A stretch of 64,000 bases of DNA. Source: Metopolophium dirhodum. Lineage: Eukaryota > Arthropoda > Insecta > Hemiptera > Aphididae. The translations under genes were made by a program, and so were the position numbers. The notes beneath the pieces are model-generated. The model was not told the DNA's origin and did not search any database. It saw only the letters and a program-made list of their open reading frames with translations. The first letter of the stretch is position 1. Every line of letters begins with the position of its first letter. The stretch lies in NCBI RefSeq assembly GCF_019925205.1, contig NC_083566.1, positions 38,075,558-38,139,557 on the forward strand, read 5' to 3'. This document shows, in pieces, positions 52,159 to 63,105 of the stretch.

Positions 52159-53602
52159 TATATAACATAGTTAATTGCATGTATATCATCCAATTAGGAT
52201 ATTATATTATGTTAACCTTAAAATATTTACATGAATAGGTAATGTTAGGTAATAGTATTTCATGGTAATATGAAATGGTGTAAAAAAATTATCAAAGTTA
52301 CTTTATTGAAGAATTAATATGCTTATGTATACGACATAAAAGTGATAATAATATCATACGCTGTCATATAATACGTAAAATAACGTTTAAATTATGTATA
52401 GATGATGATGAAAAAAACTAATAATTACAGTTTTTGAAACACTAAACTACAACCATAATAATATATACATGTACCTATACAGTTAAGTTGTTAAAATTAT
52501 ATTTCCGCATACAAGGAGTTTAAAATATTTTTTTATATCTAGATTTTATGTTTAGTAATTTACAGTGGACAGTTAAACTTAAAATTAAATTAATTCTGTT
52601 TAAAAACTCATCAAACCCGGAGACTTAAGAAAACGTAGGTATTCTGTAAAGACTAAAGACGATAATTTTAACTCCGATAAACTTGTTGTTTGTGTTTGCA
52701 ATTAATTCACATATATTTATCATAATTCAGGATAAGCCAAGTATTAATAAAGTATGTTTCTATAATATTCTATAGATTTAAACAATTTTGGATTTAAAAA
52801 GAAAAGCGACTGATTTAAAAATAATTCGTTCTTCTCAGTCTGTAAATATTTACCACATTTTTATTTTAAACTCGTTTATCGACTCATATATCTGTAGCAT
52901 ATTTTAATTCGAAGATTGAATTCCATCGATAAAAAAAAAAATAAAAAATATTTTAGACGAACCTTTGTTGGAAAATGAAGTTTTATTCCAAGTAGGGTAA
53001 ATCTTTTGAATTGTGGATTATTTGAAAACATCAATGGGTAAATGTTGTTCAACTTACTTTTTACTTAATTTATGACACAAATAAACATTTTACAGTTGTA
53101 CAGTATATATATTATTATGCACTCTACATTCTCTATTATATATTTCGATAGCCAAGCGAGAAATGTATTGGCCTAACAATTATGTGTTATTTTCATTTTG
53201 ATTTTTATTGAATTTTTTTTGAACATTTTTTGTTAAAGAAAAAAAGTGCCATGTGATTCTTTCTATCGGCTAGACATTGATTCTTGTTGTCAAATTGACG
53301 AGGGGGTTGTTCGATTTTCTACAACACACAGATAGGTAATTTTCGTATAATGAGTCGATTGAATCACTGGTATTTATGATATACTTAATGATTATATTAT
53401 TTAGGTTTTAACTATAGTCAGGTACTTGGTTATTTGTTTTTTGTACGCCTTGGTAATTATTGTTACGTACGTAAATGGTATACATTGGTACGTGGTGGTT
53501 AATTAATGGTAATTAGTTATTATCCAACTTCGTGAAACGAGAGACTACTATGTGGGATGATATGTACAAGGAAAAAATGTACAGTGAAATATTGTAAATA
53601 TT
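52159..53602. other. AT-rich non-coding stretch
   Basis: Nothing supported beyond AT-rich sequence and short homopolymers. Confidence 0.5.
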
Positions 53603-53815
53603 CTATATGTATAAATATATGTATATTATGCACATTACAGTCACAAATAATGGTAAAATAAATGCATTCAATCGTCCGTCTTCGATCACATCAGGAGGGA
53701 TCAACTCGGGATCATCATCACCCAACACCCATGGCGGTCGTTTATCGTATTTTTCACGATAACACGTCTTGAAGTAAGAACTTTGGCATTGTTTTATATT
53801 TTCCCCTCCCCTCAT
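53603..53815 (-). CDS. Candidate small ORF or terminal exon, unknown product
   Basis: I do not recognise a family. On the minus strand an ATG at 53815 opens 70 codons to a TAG at 53603. The middle is GC-richer and reads as plausible protein: a basic/aromatic part (FKTCYREKYDKRPPWV), an acidic proline part (GDDDPELIPPDVIEDG), then about 22 hydrophobic residues running to the end. The hydrophobic tail could be a tail-anchor membrane segment. It could also be an artefact, because its last ten codons read ATA/TAT-rich DNA. The frame is also open about eight codons upstream of the ATG. TTCTTACTTCAAG followed by ACGTG could be an acceptor, making this a terminal exon. No clear polyadenylation signal follows. 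Confidence 0.3.
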   Translation of the reverse strand: MRGGENIKQCQSSYFKTCYREKYDKRPPWVLGDDDPELIPPDVIEDGRLNAFILPLFVTVMCIIYIYLYI

Positions 53816-55404
53816 AGAAAGTCGGGTTGCCGATGTTTTTTATGTATCATACAACATTACAAAAGTCGATCAAAGTTACTCGTACGAATCAAGTATTCTC
53901 TTATTCGTAACACCAACCACACGCTAAACATACAAACGACCACCCTACACTATAATTCAGGTACGTACCTTCAACTACAGCACACTATTTACGAGGAATC
54001 CGAAGAATTCGTACTCGTCACCGTCGGTTGTCGTGGCGCATATACGGTATAAATTGTACCGAATTCCTCGTGTTAAATCTACAATTACCGGATACCGCGG
54101 TATATTGGTTTACCACGTGGTAGTAGGTAGTAGATACAGTGATAATGGAGGTCGTACATACGCTGCGTGTTTTATAACACGCTATAATAATAACAATATC
54201 GCATACTTTGCCCCACCGTAATATCATGACCCTCGGTCTGTGGGGTATTCGAATATTGCTTAATGTACCGGTCCGCGCCAGTGTACCTACACAACAATAA
54301 TAATATTATATTATTATTATATTATCGTGTATGGCGGCGTTGAGGCGAGCTATGGACGATATGACGTATAGACTACACATAGGTATTATATAATGTGTAT
54401 AGCACACGTGTGTATTGTTATAAATGTTTTCAATTTTAATTTTTTCCAAACAGACTCCTCCAAATAGCCTATATAGGCACATAATATAAAATATATATAT
54501 GGTACGTATAAACGGAATCGAAAACAATGCGGCGACGTGTTAATAATATTATACCGGGGTGAGGGTGTCCACGCAGATCGCCACCGGATGACCCGGCCGG
54601 TCCGGCGCGAACCTGACCGGACGTAAACCAACCCCTTTCTCCCTCTTTTACCCTCTCTGAACCATTCAAATCACGGCCGTCAATAATGTACGCTGCCGGG
54701 GAGACGTACGCTTTTGTACGCAAAGGTACCCGCGACTGTTGTTATTATTATTATTATTATCATTATTATTGTTGTTGTTGCTGCGTTTTACATATTATTA
54801 TTATTATTACTATTATTATTACATAGGGCCATATTATAATAATATGTGTGAGTTGTACCGGCCGATCGCCGTCGCGGTATTATTCGCACGTGTTTCCGTT
54901 CCGACGAACTTCCACTACAGATACGGCATATTGGTATAATATTATATTATAATACCGTAGAACATTACAGTGTATGGAGGTACGTTACACCGGTGTGGGA
55001 GCTGGTAACTCGCGTATATTGTTGTTGTTTTCGGTTGTACGAGAAGATCACGTCATTATCGTAATAATTATTATATTGTATAAAGCGATGGGGCGTGCGT
55101 GCAAAGGTCGAAACGGCGCAGCGTATTTCAAAATATCCACCGTCTATATAATATATGTATATTATATAGGTAGGTAGGTAATAGTAATTATTATTTGCGT
55201 TTCCGCGGAAAACGCGTATCTGCGGCAGGTTAGGCATCGCCACCCACACACCCACTGCCGCAGAGTTCGTGGTAACCCGCATCCGGTTTACGCGCCGAAC
55301 CGTACGCATCACGTTTTAAACTAAGGCGCTTAATCCTCCCGCGTACTACACGAGCACACGTCGCGTGTTCATTTCCAATAATATTGTAATACGTGTTACA
55401 TAAT
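53816..55404. other. Non-coding stretch with GC-rich patches and TTA repeat
   Basis: A GC-rich patch lies at 54530-54740 and another at 54840-55350. Many overlapping frames on both strands (up to 115 codons on the minus strand at 54965-55312) are open, as expected for GC-richer and trinucleotide-repeat DNA. None shows a recognised domain. Confidence 0.4.
54737..54821 (+). repeat. (GTT/ATT)n microsatellite
   Basis: GTTGTT then ATT units, CATTATTATT, GTTGTTGTTG, and a second ATT block at about 54794-54821. Confidence 0.85.
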
Positions 55405-55412
55405 ATTATATA

Positions 55413-55657
55413 CAGAGCCCTACTTAGGGATTTTGGTGCCCGGGGCTAATATTTTGGTGGAGCCAATTAACTTAGATTATAAATTTGGTTTTTTATATTC
55501 AAATTATTTTTAAGATAGACACTATACCATAATTTAATGTTGATTGATATAAATAAATCGTATATGACTGTATTACAGTAAATTACGGGGACCCTAATTA
55601 TGTCGGGACCAGGGCTGTAGCCCCAATAGCCCTAGCCCAACCCTAAGTAGGGCTCTG
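55413..55657. mobile_element. hAT-type MITE, family 2
   Basis: A 245-base element with perfect 17-base inverted ends, CAGAGCCCTACTTAGGG (55413-55429 and complement at 55641-55657). Partial further complementarity continues inward (GGGGCTA against TAGCCCC). Flanks ATTATATA (55405-55412) and ATTATACA (55658-55665) match at 7/8, as for an 8-base hAT duplication. The CAGAG terminus also fits hAT. The interior has no open frame. Confidence 0.85.
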
Positions 55658-55665
55658 ATTATACA

Positions 55666-57922
55666 ACATTATCGCCCCCCTCCCTTGATGAAGTAGTTGA
55701 TTTTTTGCGATTTTAATTGTTGTTTGCGTTTGTGGTTTTACAGATATGGTATTCTGCGCTGCAGAGCAGACTCCAAAACATCCTACCTATACTCATATCA
55801 ACTATTGAAATTACGTAGGTTTGGGTATAGCGATATATCGCTGTTATGTTACACTTGACGCATAAATGTGTCAGCTGCTGGAACTGCATAATACTGTAAC
55901 ATTAACAATGCAAAAAACATTCAAGGTTTTAGGAAAATAAATAGTTTCTCAAAGTTAAAATAATCGTTATTTAATAGATCGTTGTTATAAATAGTATTAT
56001 GTAATTTATATTCATGGCACTATGCTAGGTTAGGCTAGGTTCAATTTAACCTAAAAATAAAATCATAAAAGTTCTGATACGTACTTAGTAAACACGAAGT
56101 GTATTTTTGTATAAACAAAATTGGTTTAGTAACTTCCCTTTTTAATTTTTACAGTTCAATTTCTATTGAACAAAGTTTGTCCATAACGATATAACATTTA
56201 AGAGTATTTTTCTAAAATTCCCAAAGGGTAACATTTTCAATCGATTAACATATACTGTCGAACGTTATAAAACTTAATATTATTTGATCATAATTTGTTA
56301 GTTTATACAAACTTTATAAAGGTTCATTGTGTTGAACTTTCAAATAGTTTAAAATTAAAAAAAAACATTTTGAATTAATAGTTAAAAATAATCAGTCATG
56401 TTGAAAATATATTCATATTTTGATCAGATTCAGCTAATCGTATGGCCATGCAACTATTAAAATCCTCACATTATTTTTTTTATATAACATACATGCATTA
56501 TATTAGTATATACTTCACTTTAGAATATAAGTAAATACCAAACATTTTAATAATAATTAATAATTAATTTTAGATTGCACTCAAGATATTTTTTTAAGTA
56601 CCTATATTCAAAATTTGTTCACTTTGATTTTATAACTTATTGTTGCAGCAGCCTACATGATAATATAATAAATGTAAGGCACAGATATAGACTCAATTTC
56701 TATCGTGTTTACTGTAATAAATATTTAATAGAATGATATGAATGTAATACATAATAATATTATAAATATTAGATCGTGTATCGATATAATTTTCACTTCA
56801 ATCATTTTCCAAGCTCTAGGGACGATTCTATTATGTGTTCATGCAATCATATAATTCATGCCACACGATTTTGACAAACTTTTATTCCAAACGTTATTTT
56901 TTATTTTTTTCCCTCAGGGTTTTTACAAAAGTTGCTTTGAACTTTTAGAGTTTAGTTGATTTGCCTACCTCAATTTACCAATCCGTGAACGATGAAAACA
57001 AAACAAATACGATTTTTCAATTATTTCCAAAAAAAAAACAGTTTCCATTTCAAAATAGCAAATATAGGTACATTTTGTTGAACTCTCAGGTCAAAAGTAA
57101 TATAATATGTACATTTTTTTATTTTTAAAATAAAAATACTCAAAATATTTATTTTTCAAATAAGAAATGTGATTTATAAAATAGTTTTTCTAGGTATAAA
57201 ATTTAAATTTAAAATATTTCTTTCACATAATTTTGTTGCTGCTTTTACTATTTACTATTTAGGTAGTACTTTTCTTTGTCGTTTAAAGCTGGTTCATTAT
57301 TATTACTTGATTCAAACATTTCCATTGTTACCTACTAGAATTTTGATTTTTATTCTAAACTAAATTACTGTACTGATTAAAATATAAAGTGACAAATAAT
57401 CTTTAAAGAATAATTAATAAAACACGCTCGTCAAATATTGAATTCTTTTTTTCTTATTAATTAGTTATCGGATTAATAACTGCAGCTCTCAATAATCACT
57501 TTTAAACAAACATTGTACCAGGTAAAGTAAGGCACGGTGCATATTATCATAAAAAAATGACTGACAGTCAAAGATAAACAATACCATAACAATTTTAAGG
57601 ATCATTAATCATTAGTGAATAGTTGGTCTAGTCAAATTCTACATTATAATAAATATTTAATAGCATGAATTATTTTTATTTTATTATAAAATAAATAACA
57701 CAATAATTAAGTTGTGTAGACTATATATATGTAAGGTATATTTTTCCAATCCAAGAAAATAACGTTTAAAAGTTGACTGTATATAATATTAAAACAGAAA
57801 CGGGAAAACAGTTATTTTGTATATGTTGTATTTTTATACCATGGTGTTTAAGTATTATATAATACCATAATATAGTAGATAGTATATATTTTAATAGGGT
57901 ATGACTTACAGTCACTTTTTAG
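55666..57922. other. AT-rich non-coding stretch
   Basis: No supported gene. A speculative 36-base exon (57486-57521) lies between CTGCAG and CAG|GTAAAG. It stays open in a phase that would join a downstream acceptor at 57911, but this is not testable by eye. Confidence 0.4.
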
Positions 57923-58109
57923 GTACAAACTGAAGCTTTTCAACTACCTAGTTAACGAGATTGAAGAAATCATAAATTCTAAAGTGGAAATTGATTTATT
58001 ACAAAATCGTTGTTTAAGTATGCTGAGAAGGGAGGATATGGATAAGGATATACACTATCTGCATCCAATGAACCAGTTATGCGTTCCATCTGGCGTTCTT
58101 GATACATAA
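57923..58109 (+). CDS. Candidate terminal coding exon, unknown gene
   Basis: I do not recognise the product. The frame is open from 57879; TAG at 57876 closes it upstream. It reads through 61-62 balanced, charged codons to TAA at 58107-58109. Segments include KLFNYLVNEIEEIINSKVEI, RCLSMLRREDMDKD and HPMNQLCVPSGVLDT. This mix of Glu, Asp, Arg, Leu and Pro is unlike translations of the AT-rich surroundings. GTCACTTTTTAG just before 57923 is a good acceptor; an alternative AG is at 57910-57911. ATTAAA at 58237-58242, followed by T-rich sequence, could be a polyadenylation signal. The first half is predicted to be helical. It could be the last exon of a gene with distant upstream exons, or a fragment of an old retrocopy. 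No initiator ATG is visible. Confidence 0.4.
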
Positions 58110-60828
58110 TTGTATATCATTCTACTGAAAGACGCAACAGTTGTCTATAGCGATATATTATAAATTATAACTTATACACTATAAACTAATTCGTAGGTAC
58201 TACAAGTTCCGAGTTCGTATTTTGCACTACGTTGACATTAAATAGAACAGTTTTTAATGTTTTAAATTGTTTTATTTATTTTATACTTTGCTCAAATCAT
58301 CATATTATACAAATATGATGCACTTTATTCGTCAGTTTTTTGTCGAATATCAAGCAAATCACTTATGCCGCCTTTTTTCACGTGTTATCACAACTGAGGC
58401 GGAACACTTATACCACCTGTACATATCATGTAGGTACCTGTAAATTCATAGCTACTTTACAGATTATGTTAAATTATATACGTATACGCCACTATTATCC
58501 CTAAAACGTTAAACTGTACCTTTCCTATAATGTCCTACTATGACGTCGTTAGAATTACATTTCATTCTAAGAACTTTAGTTGCGCATTTCGTTTATTTGC
58601 ATATATGGATCGACGCATAACAAAATGTACACTGTTCCATTCGTGCAACTAATTTTTATTCAAAAACGCGGTCTTGCGAGGGATTGTAACGTATTTTTAA
58701 TTTTTCTCCGGTCGTTTTAGTGATCAAATGATGAAAACATAATCGTTAAATTGCACGTGCTTATGTCTCGGAAAACGCGCATTACGCAAAAAAAATGAAG
58801 TCTGATTCCTTTTTATAAATAGAACACAAATTTATATAATATAGTAGTTAAAAAATATAATACAGTTCCTCGTAAAATAAAGTCTGTACTATTGTCACTT
58901 ATGTGTGTGTGGAATGCACGTGCTACGCTTTGATGATTATGAAGAGATTTACAGAGGTCGAAAACGTCAAATTAAAAAAACAGACATCGTTTGAAATTCG
59001 ATGAAAACACGTGGAAAATATTATTCCTGAAAAATCGTAAACACCGCGGGGGTGTAGGGTGCGCATAATATATACACGTCTAGGGGTATAGGACGCTGCA
59101 GGAAGGCGTCTCCAGAGAGAATCCGTAGAGGTGAGTTAACTATAATATTATGTATCTATATATATATCAAATACTATGCGCTTCTAACATAAAATATTGG
59201 ATATAATAGAATATATATTATTCGCATTCGACATTCGTGTATTATCGTGTTTCCGCTTATAATAATGCTACATTTTACGTATAATATTTCGTAGTGTTTT
59301 TGTATATACGGTACAGACATATATATACAGACGTATATACACGAGTCTCGTTAAAAAGCAGTGGCGGCAAACGCACCTCGTTAAAAAAAAAATACCGTAG
59401 TACCGACCACTGGACAACGGTGGTATAGTGCCAAGGTTCATATTTATTATATATAAGAAGTAAACGATGTAAGTACACTACAGAGTACAGAGGCATCCAA
59501 AATGTGAGTTTCACTATTTTGTCTATAGGAAGCATCCGATGGCTGTCTACGTGAGGTTGTCACGCAGCAGTACAAGGAAGGTTTTAAAAGTTTAAATACT
59601 TCTCCCGTGCTACGAAAATTGTTTGGAAAAAAAATTAAAAACCATGACTTTGTAGACTTAAGTAACACGTATATTTTATTGTATACGAATATAAACATTA
59701 CAAAAAATTACTAGTTTCTTGTTATTTGTTATTGTTTTTTTATTTTAAATGGGAAAATATTTATCGGATGCTTCTTGTATTACATAGGGCTTAATATCTA
59801 ATATAATAACAATATTATTATTATTATTATTATATTATAGAGGTGTAAACAGCCTAGTAAGATAATCCTCGTCGTCGTAGTAGTAGTAATTTTTGGCCCT
59901 GGTACGACCGAGCACCCGTCCCCCGTAATACTTCTTACATCGGCTATACTGCTATTATAGTATATTATTAATAATATTATAATATTGTAGCTATAGTGCC
60001 ACATCTACTTTCAGCTTACAATATATGTTTAATCTTTGTAATAATAAATATATTATTGGGAACTAAAACAAAAAATCTGTTCAACGTTCTGAAAAAATGA
60101 AAAACAAACGTCTTGAATTTAATATATCATATATGTATTATGTATATAAATATAATATATCTGGAAGTGGGGTTAAATATTATACCCTGGCTTTAACTAT
60201 CAACTTGTACTCAAGTACAGACATGAGGCATAAGTTACTAAAGTAGGTAATAACGGCACTTCGGGCACGAGGTAATTTCCGAATGGTAAAATAAACCACC
60301 AACCACCTATTATATACCTATATAAAAGCCGAATGTGTTTTTTTTAAAACCATGAAAAAAATAAAACAAACCTCTTCAATAGTCCCCTCCCCCCTAACTC
60401 GTTGGGATTCATTTTGGTTTTATGTCTTGATTGCATGGTGTCAAATATTGTGTGTGTATGTGCGTCAGCTTGTCAGGCGAGATTTTACAATCCGATGATA
60501 CAGTAATATTGTATAACTAACGTAATTTTATTATTATAATAATAATAATAAATACTTATGTCGTTTATATACACTTTTGAGTTGTATAGCGTACAAATTG
60601 TTACTTTTGTATCTTGAATGAAACAATAAATCTACCTACCTCTTTTACACTGAGAATAGACATAAGGAGACAAAAATATGAAAAAACTTTAACGCATGGT
60701 CAATTGTATAATTCTTTTTTTTTGTTTTTTATTGATGATATTGAAAATGGCAAAGCTACTGCGTAAAAAATATGTAGGTAAAAGTTTCAAAATCTTCGCT
60801 ATAATATCTAAGTATTCAAATTAAAAAG
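58110..60828. other. Non-coding stretch, partly GC-richer
   Basis: Downstream of the candidate exon. A perfect donor AG|GTGAGT lies at 59130/59131 after a GC-richer stretch (59038-59130), a weak hint of a short exon. AAT-type tracts are at 59811-59837 and 60527-60551. Open frames on the minus strand near 59275-60004 have no recognised domain. Confidence 0.4.
59811..59837 (+). repeat. (ATT)n microsatellite
   Basis: Near-perfect ATT run. Confidence 0.8.
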
Positions 60829-62191
60829 GTGGGTAAGTGGATGTCGCTCTGTTGTACAGTAGGTTACAAGTGGGTCACTGTAATAGATGGTGTTAAATTT
60901 GAATTCAATGATATAATATCATTGTATAAGAAAAACGATTCTGAGCGAAAACGGTCATGTCAGCATATGATATTACCAAGTATATTTGATGATATCATTG
61001 TGAATAAAGTAATTTATATATATCCTATTTACGTGGAGCCTTGTTTTCAATTTCCAATCCTTAGCTATAAAAGTTGAACACTTTATACATTTTAAACTAC
61101 AAAATAATTATTAAATTATAAATTTGATAAATTTTGTCAACATTTGAACTTTAAATGCTTATAAAAAAAAAATTGTGCCTATGTATTTTAATATTTTTCA
61201 ACTGTTATTAGAACGATAATATATCAGGAGCCTTATATTAAATTTTCACGCTTTGTTACCCAACAAATAAAATTTTATTGATATTTATAGAAAAAAACCT
61301 AAAAAAATTGAAAACTGACAATGTCCGTAAACTGCTCAAAAAGAGTCAAAATATTTGGAAAAGGTTATGGTGTATAGAAAATGCTAATATAAACATCCAG
61401 TAAAATGTTCAAGTATCTACAGTCATGCGTTTTTTAATTACAACAAAATAAGAAAATCGTTACACGAGAAATTGAGTGAATATCAAATGTTGTAAAAATA
61501 TGAACTTCAAACGCTCATAAAAATTTAATTTGACTTTCTTGATACTTAGATTTAAAAAGAAAATTTTTTATGAATTCTAAACTCAAAATAATTTGCTAAT
61601 TTTCGTGATTTTTCCGTATTTTGTCAAGATTTGAACTTTAAATAAATAAAACAGATAACATTTTATTGATATTTATAGAAAAAAAAACTAAAAATATTGA
61701 AAACTGACAATGTCCATAAACAGCTCAAAATAAGTCAAAATATTTGGAAAATGTTATGGTGTATAGAAAATGCTAATATAAACATTCTGTCAAAATTTCA
61801 TGTAATTACGGTCATTTGTTTTAGATTTGTACCAAAAACCAAAATCTCGAAAACACATTTTGCGTAAAAATTCCTGTTTTCCCTTAATTTTTCTTTTGTT
61901 TTTCACGTCGCGTTTGAAATTTACTGAGACTTTTGACCCGCCAAAGTACCAACTAGATTCACTTTTCTATCAGAAAAGTTACTGTTGAAGAAAATCCAAG
62001 CACTTTTACTGTTCTAAAAGGTGATGACAGACACAAAAAAAATAACGGTTATCGGTGTTGTTATTTGCACTCAGAGAAACTATTAAAAAAAAATCCAAAA
62101 ATACCATTGAAACTCAATTTCAACAGAAAAAGATAACTTAATAAAATCATCACCGAAAGACTAATACATTATTCTTCACTTTGCTCAGAAT
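60829..62191 (+). mobile_element. Aphid interspersed repeat, copy B (long)
   Basis: Longest member here. The outer module starts GGTGGGTAAGTGGATGTCGC (60829). ATTCTGAGCG (60938-60947) and TGCTCAGAAT (62182-62191) bracket the internal part. Two direct copies of a block of about 135 bases lie inside (roughly 61264-61400 and 61650-61786), each with TGATATTTATAG, ACTGACAATGTCC and ATGCTAATATAAACAT. Copy A carries this block once and copy C lacks it. The frame from 60829 (82 codons) shares KWVTVID and NDIISLYKK with copy A. I see no transposase or reverse-transcriptase motif. Confidence 0.78.
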
Positions 62192-62944
62192 ATTAAATAA
62201 TATTCATAAAAAATAATAACACATCTCTATATATACTACATTACCGCTTAGTTGAACTGATCAGAACAAACGGCCAATAGAGCGAATAAATTTTCGATTT
62301 TTAAATAAATGATATTTATTTTATGATTGTTCTTTTTTTATAAAATATACAATAGGTGTTGAAAAGCTATTGGGGAAAAGGGCGGAAACATTTTCATGAC
62401 CTAGAGCGACCAAATCTTGAGTACTTGGAACCTCCACTCTCTTACAACAGTACCACTCATCACTAAGCATTTAACGATGTTACTAGACAATCTTTATCGC
62501 ACAAGCCACAAAGTATACCTCACGTGTTATAATATCCCGACGACGCGTTCAGTAAATCTTATCAGAGACTATTTTTTGATTCCTATAATATATATATACA
62601 GTTTCTCAATTTATTCAGTTTTTTTTATTGCGGAATTTGTGTTGTTATTTCATCGCCGCCAAATCAAAACCCAAATGAAATTCTATGATAAGAAATGTCC
62701 ATTTCTCTTTCCACGTCTTAAAGCTTGTTTTCAACTTATATAGAAGGTGTGGTTATAGCAATATAATCTTATACGTAGTATATACAATACACTACTATGC
62801 TATATACCTACTGTTGTTCGGCCGTTTGACAAATGAGTAATCTTTTCGGGCAAATCTTGAAATCCTAAACAAAATACTTTGCAAAAAGTTTTAATTTCAA
62901 TTCTAAATTCGTAAGAGAAATTAAATGGGAAATATAATATGACC
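62192..62944. other. AT-rich stretch with one long frame
   Basis: A 108-codon frame (62417-62743, +) is the second longest ATG-type plus-strand frame of the right half. Its centre reads TATATA-rich DNA and its ends show no domain, so it is not called. Confidence 0.35.
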
Positions 62945-63105
62945 ATGGGAAAAATGTATCTGAAAAATAATAAAACTCGGATAGAAATTATTGTAGAGAC
63001 ATCGTACGAATTGATTGAAGAAATATCAAGAACCTGCCGAGCTGTAGAGCTACCGCACGTTATAGAATGAAAGCCGATGAAATTGACGATGAAAAGTTTG
63101 ATTAG
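62945..63105 (+). pseudogene. Possible frameshifted coding relic
   Basis: An ATG in a good context (GACCATGG, 62945) opens 41 codons to TGA at 63068, containing TRIEIIVETSYELIEEISR. An overlapping frame (+1 register, 63019-63105) continues with CRATARYRMKADEIDDEKFD and a TAG. Both look protein-like and join near 63020-63040, as if one base had been gained or lost in an older reading frame. The family is not recognised; a transposon-derived protein is one guess. Length and composition could still be chance. Confidence 0.22.

Noticed and set aside
54965..55312. 115-codon minus-strand frame and overlapping plus-strand frame
   Set aside because: GC-richer DNA with few stops; both strands open, and long YYY/IYIYYI runs come from TAT simple sequence.
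59357..59378. CAGTGGCGGCAAACGCACC as a transposon terminus
   Set aside because: No complementary end found within reach.
62417..62743. 108-codon plus-strand frame
   Set aside because: The centre reads TATATA-rich DNA and no domain, signal or splice context is seen.
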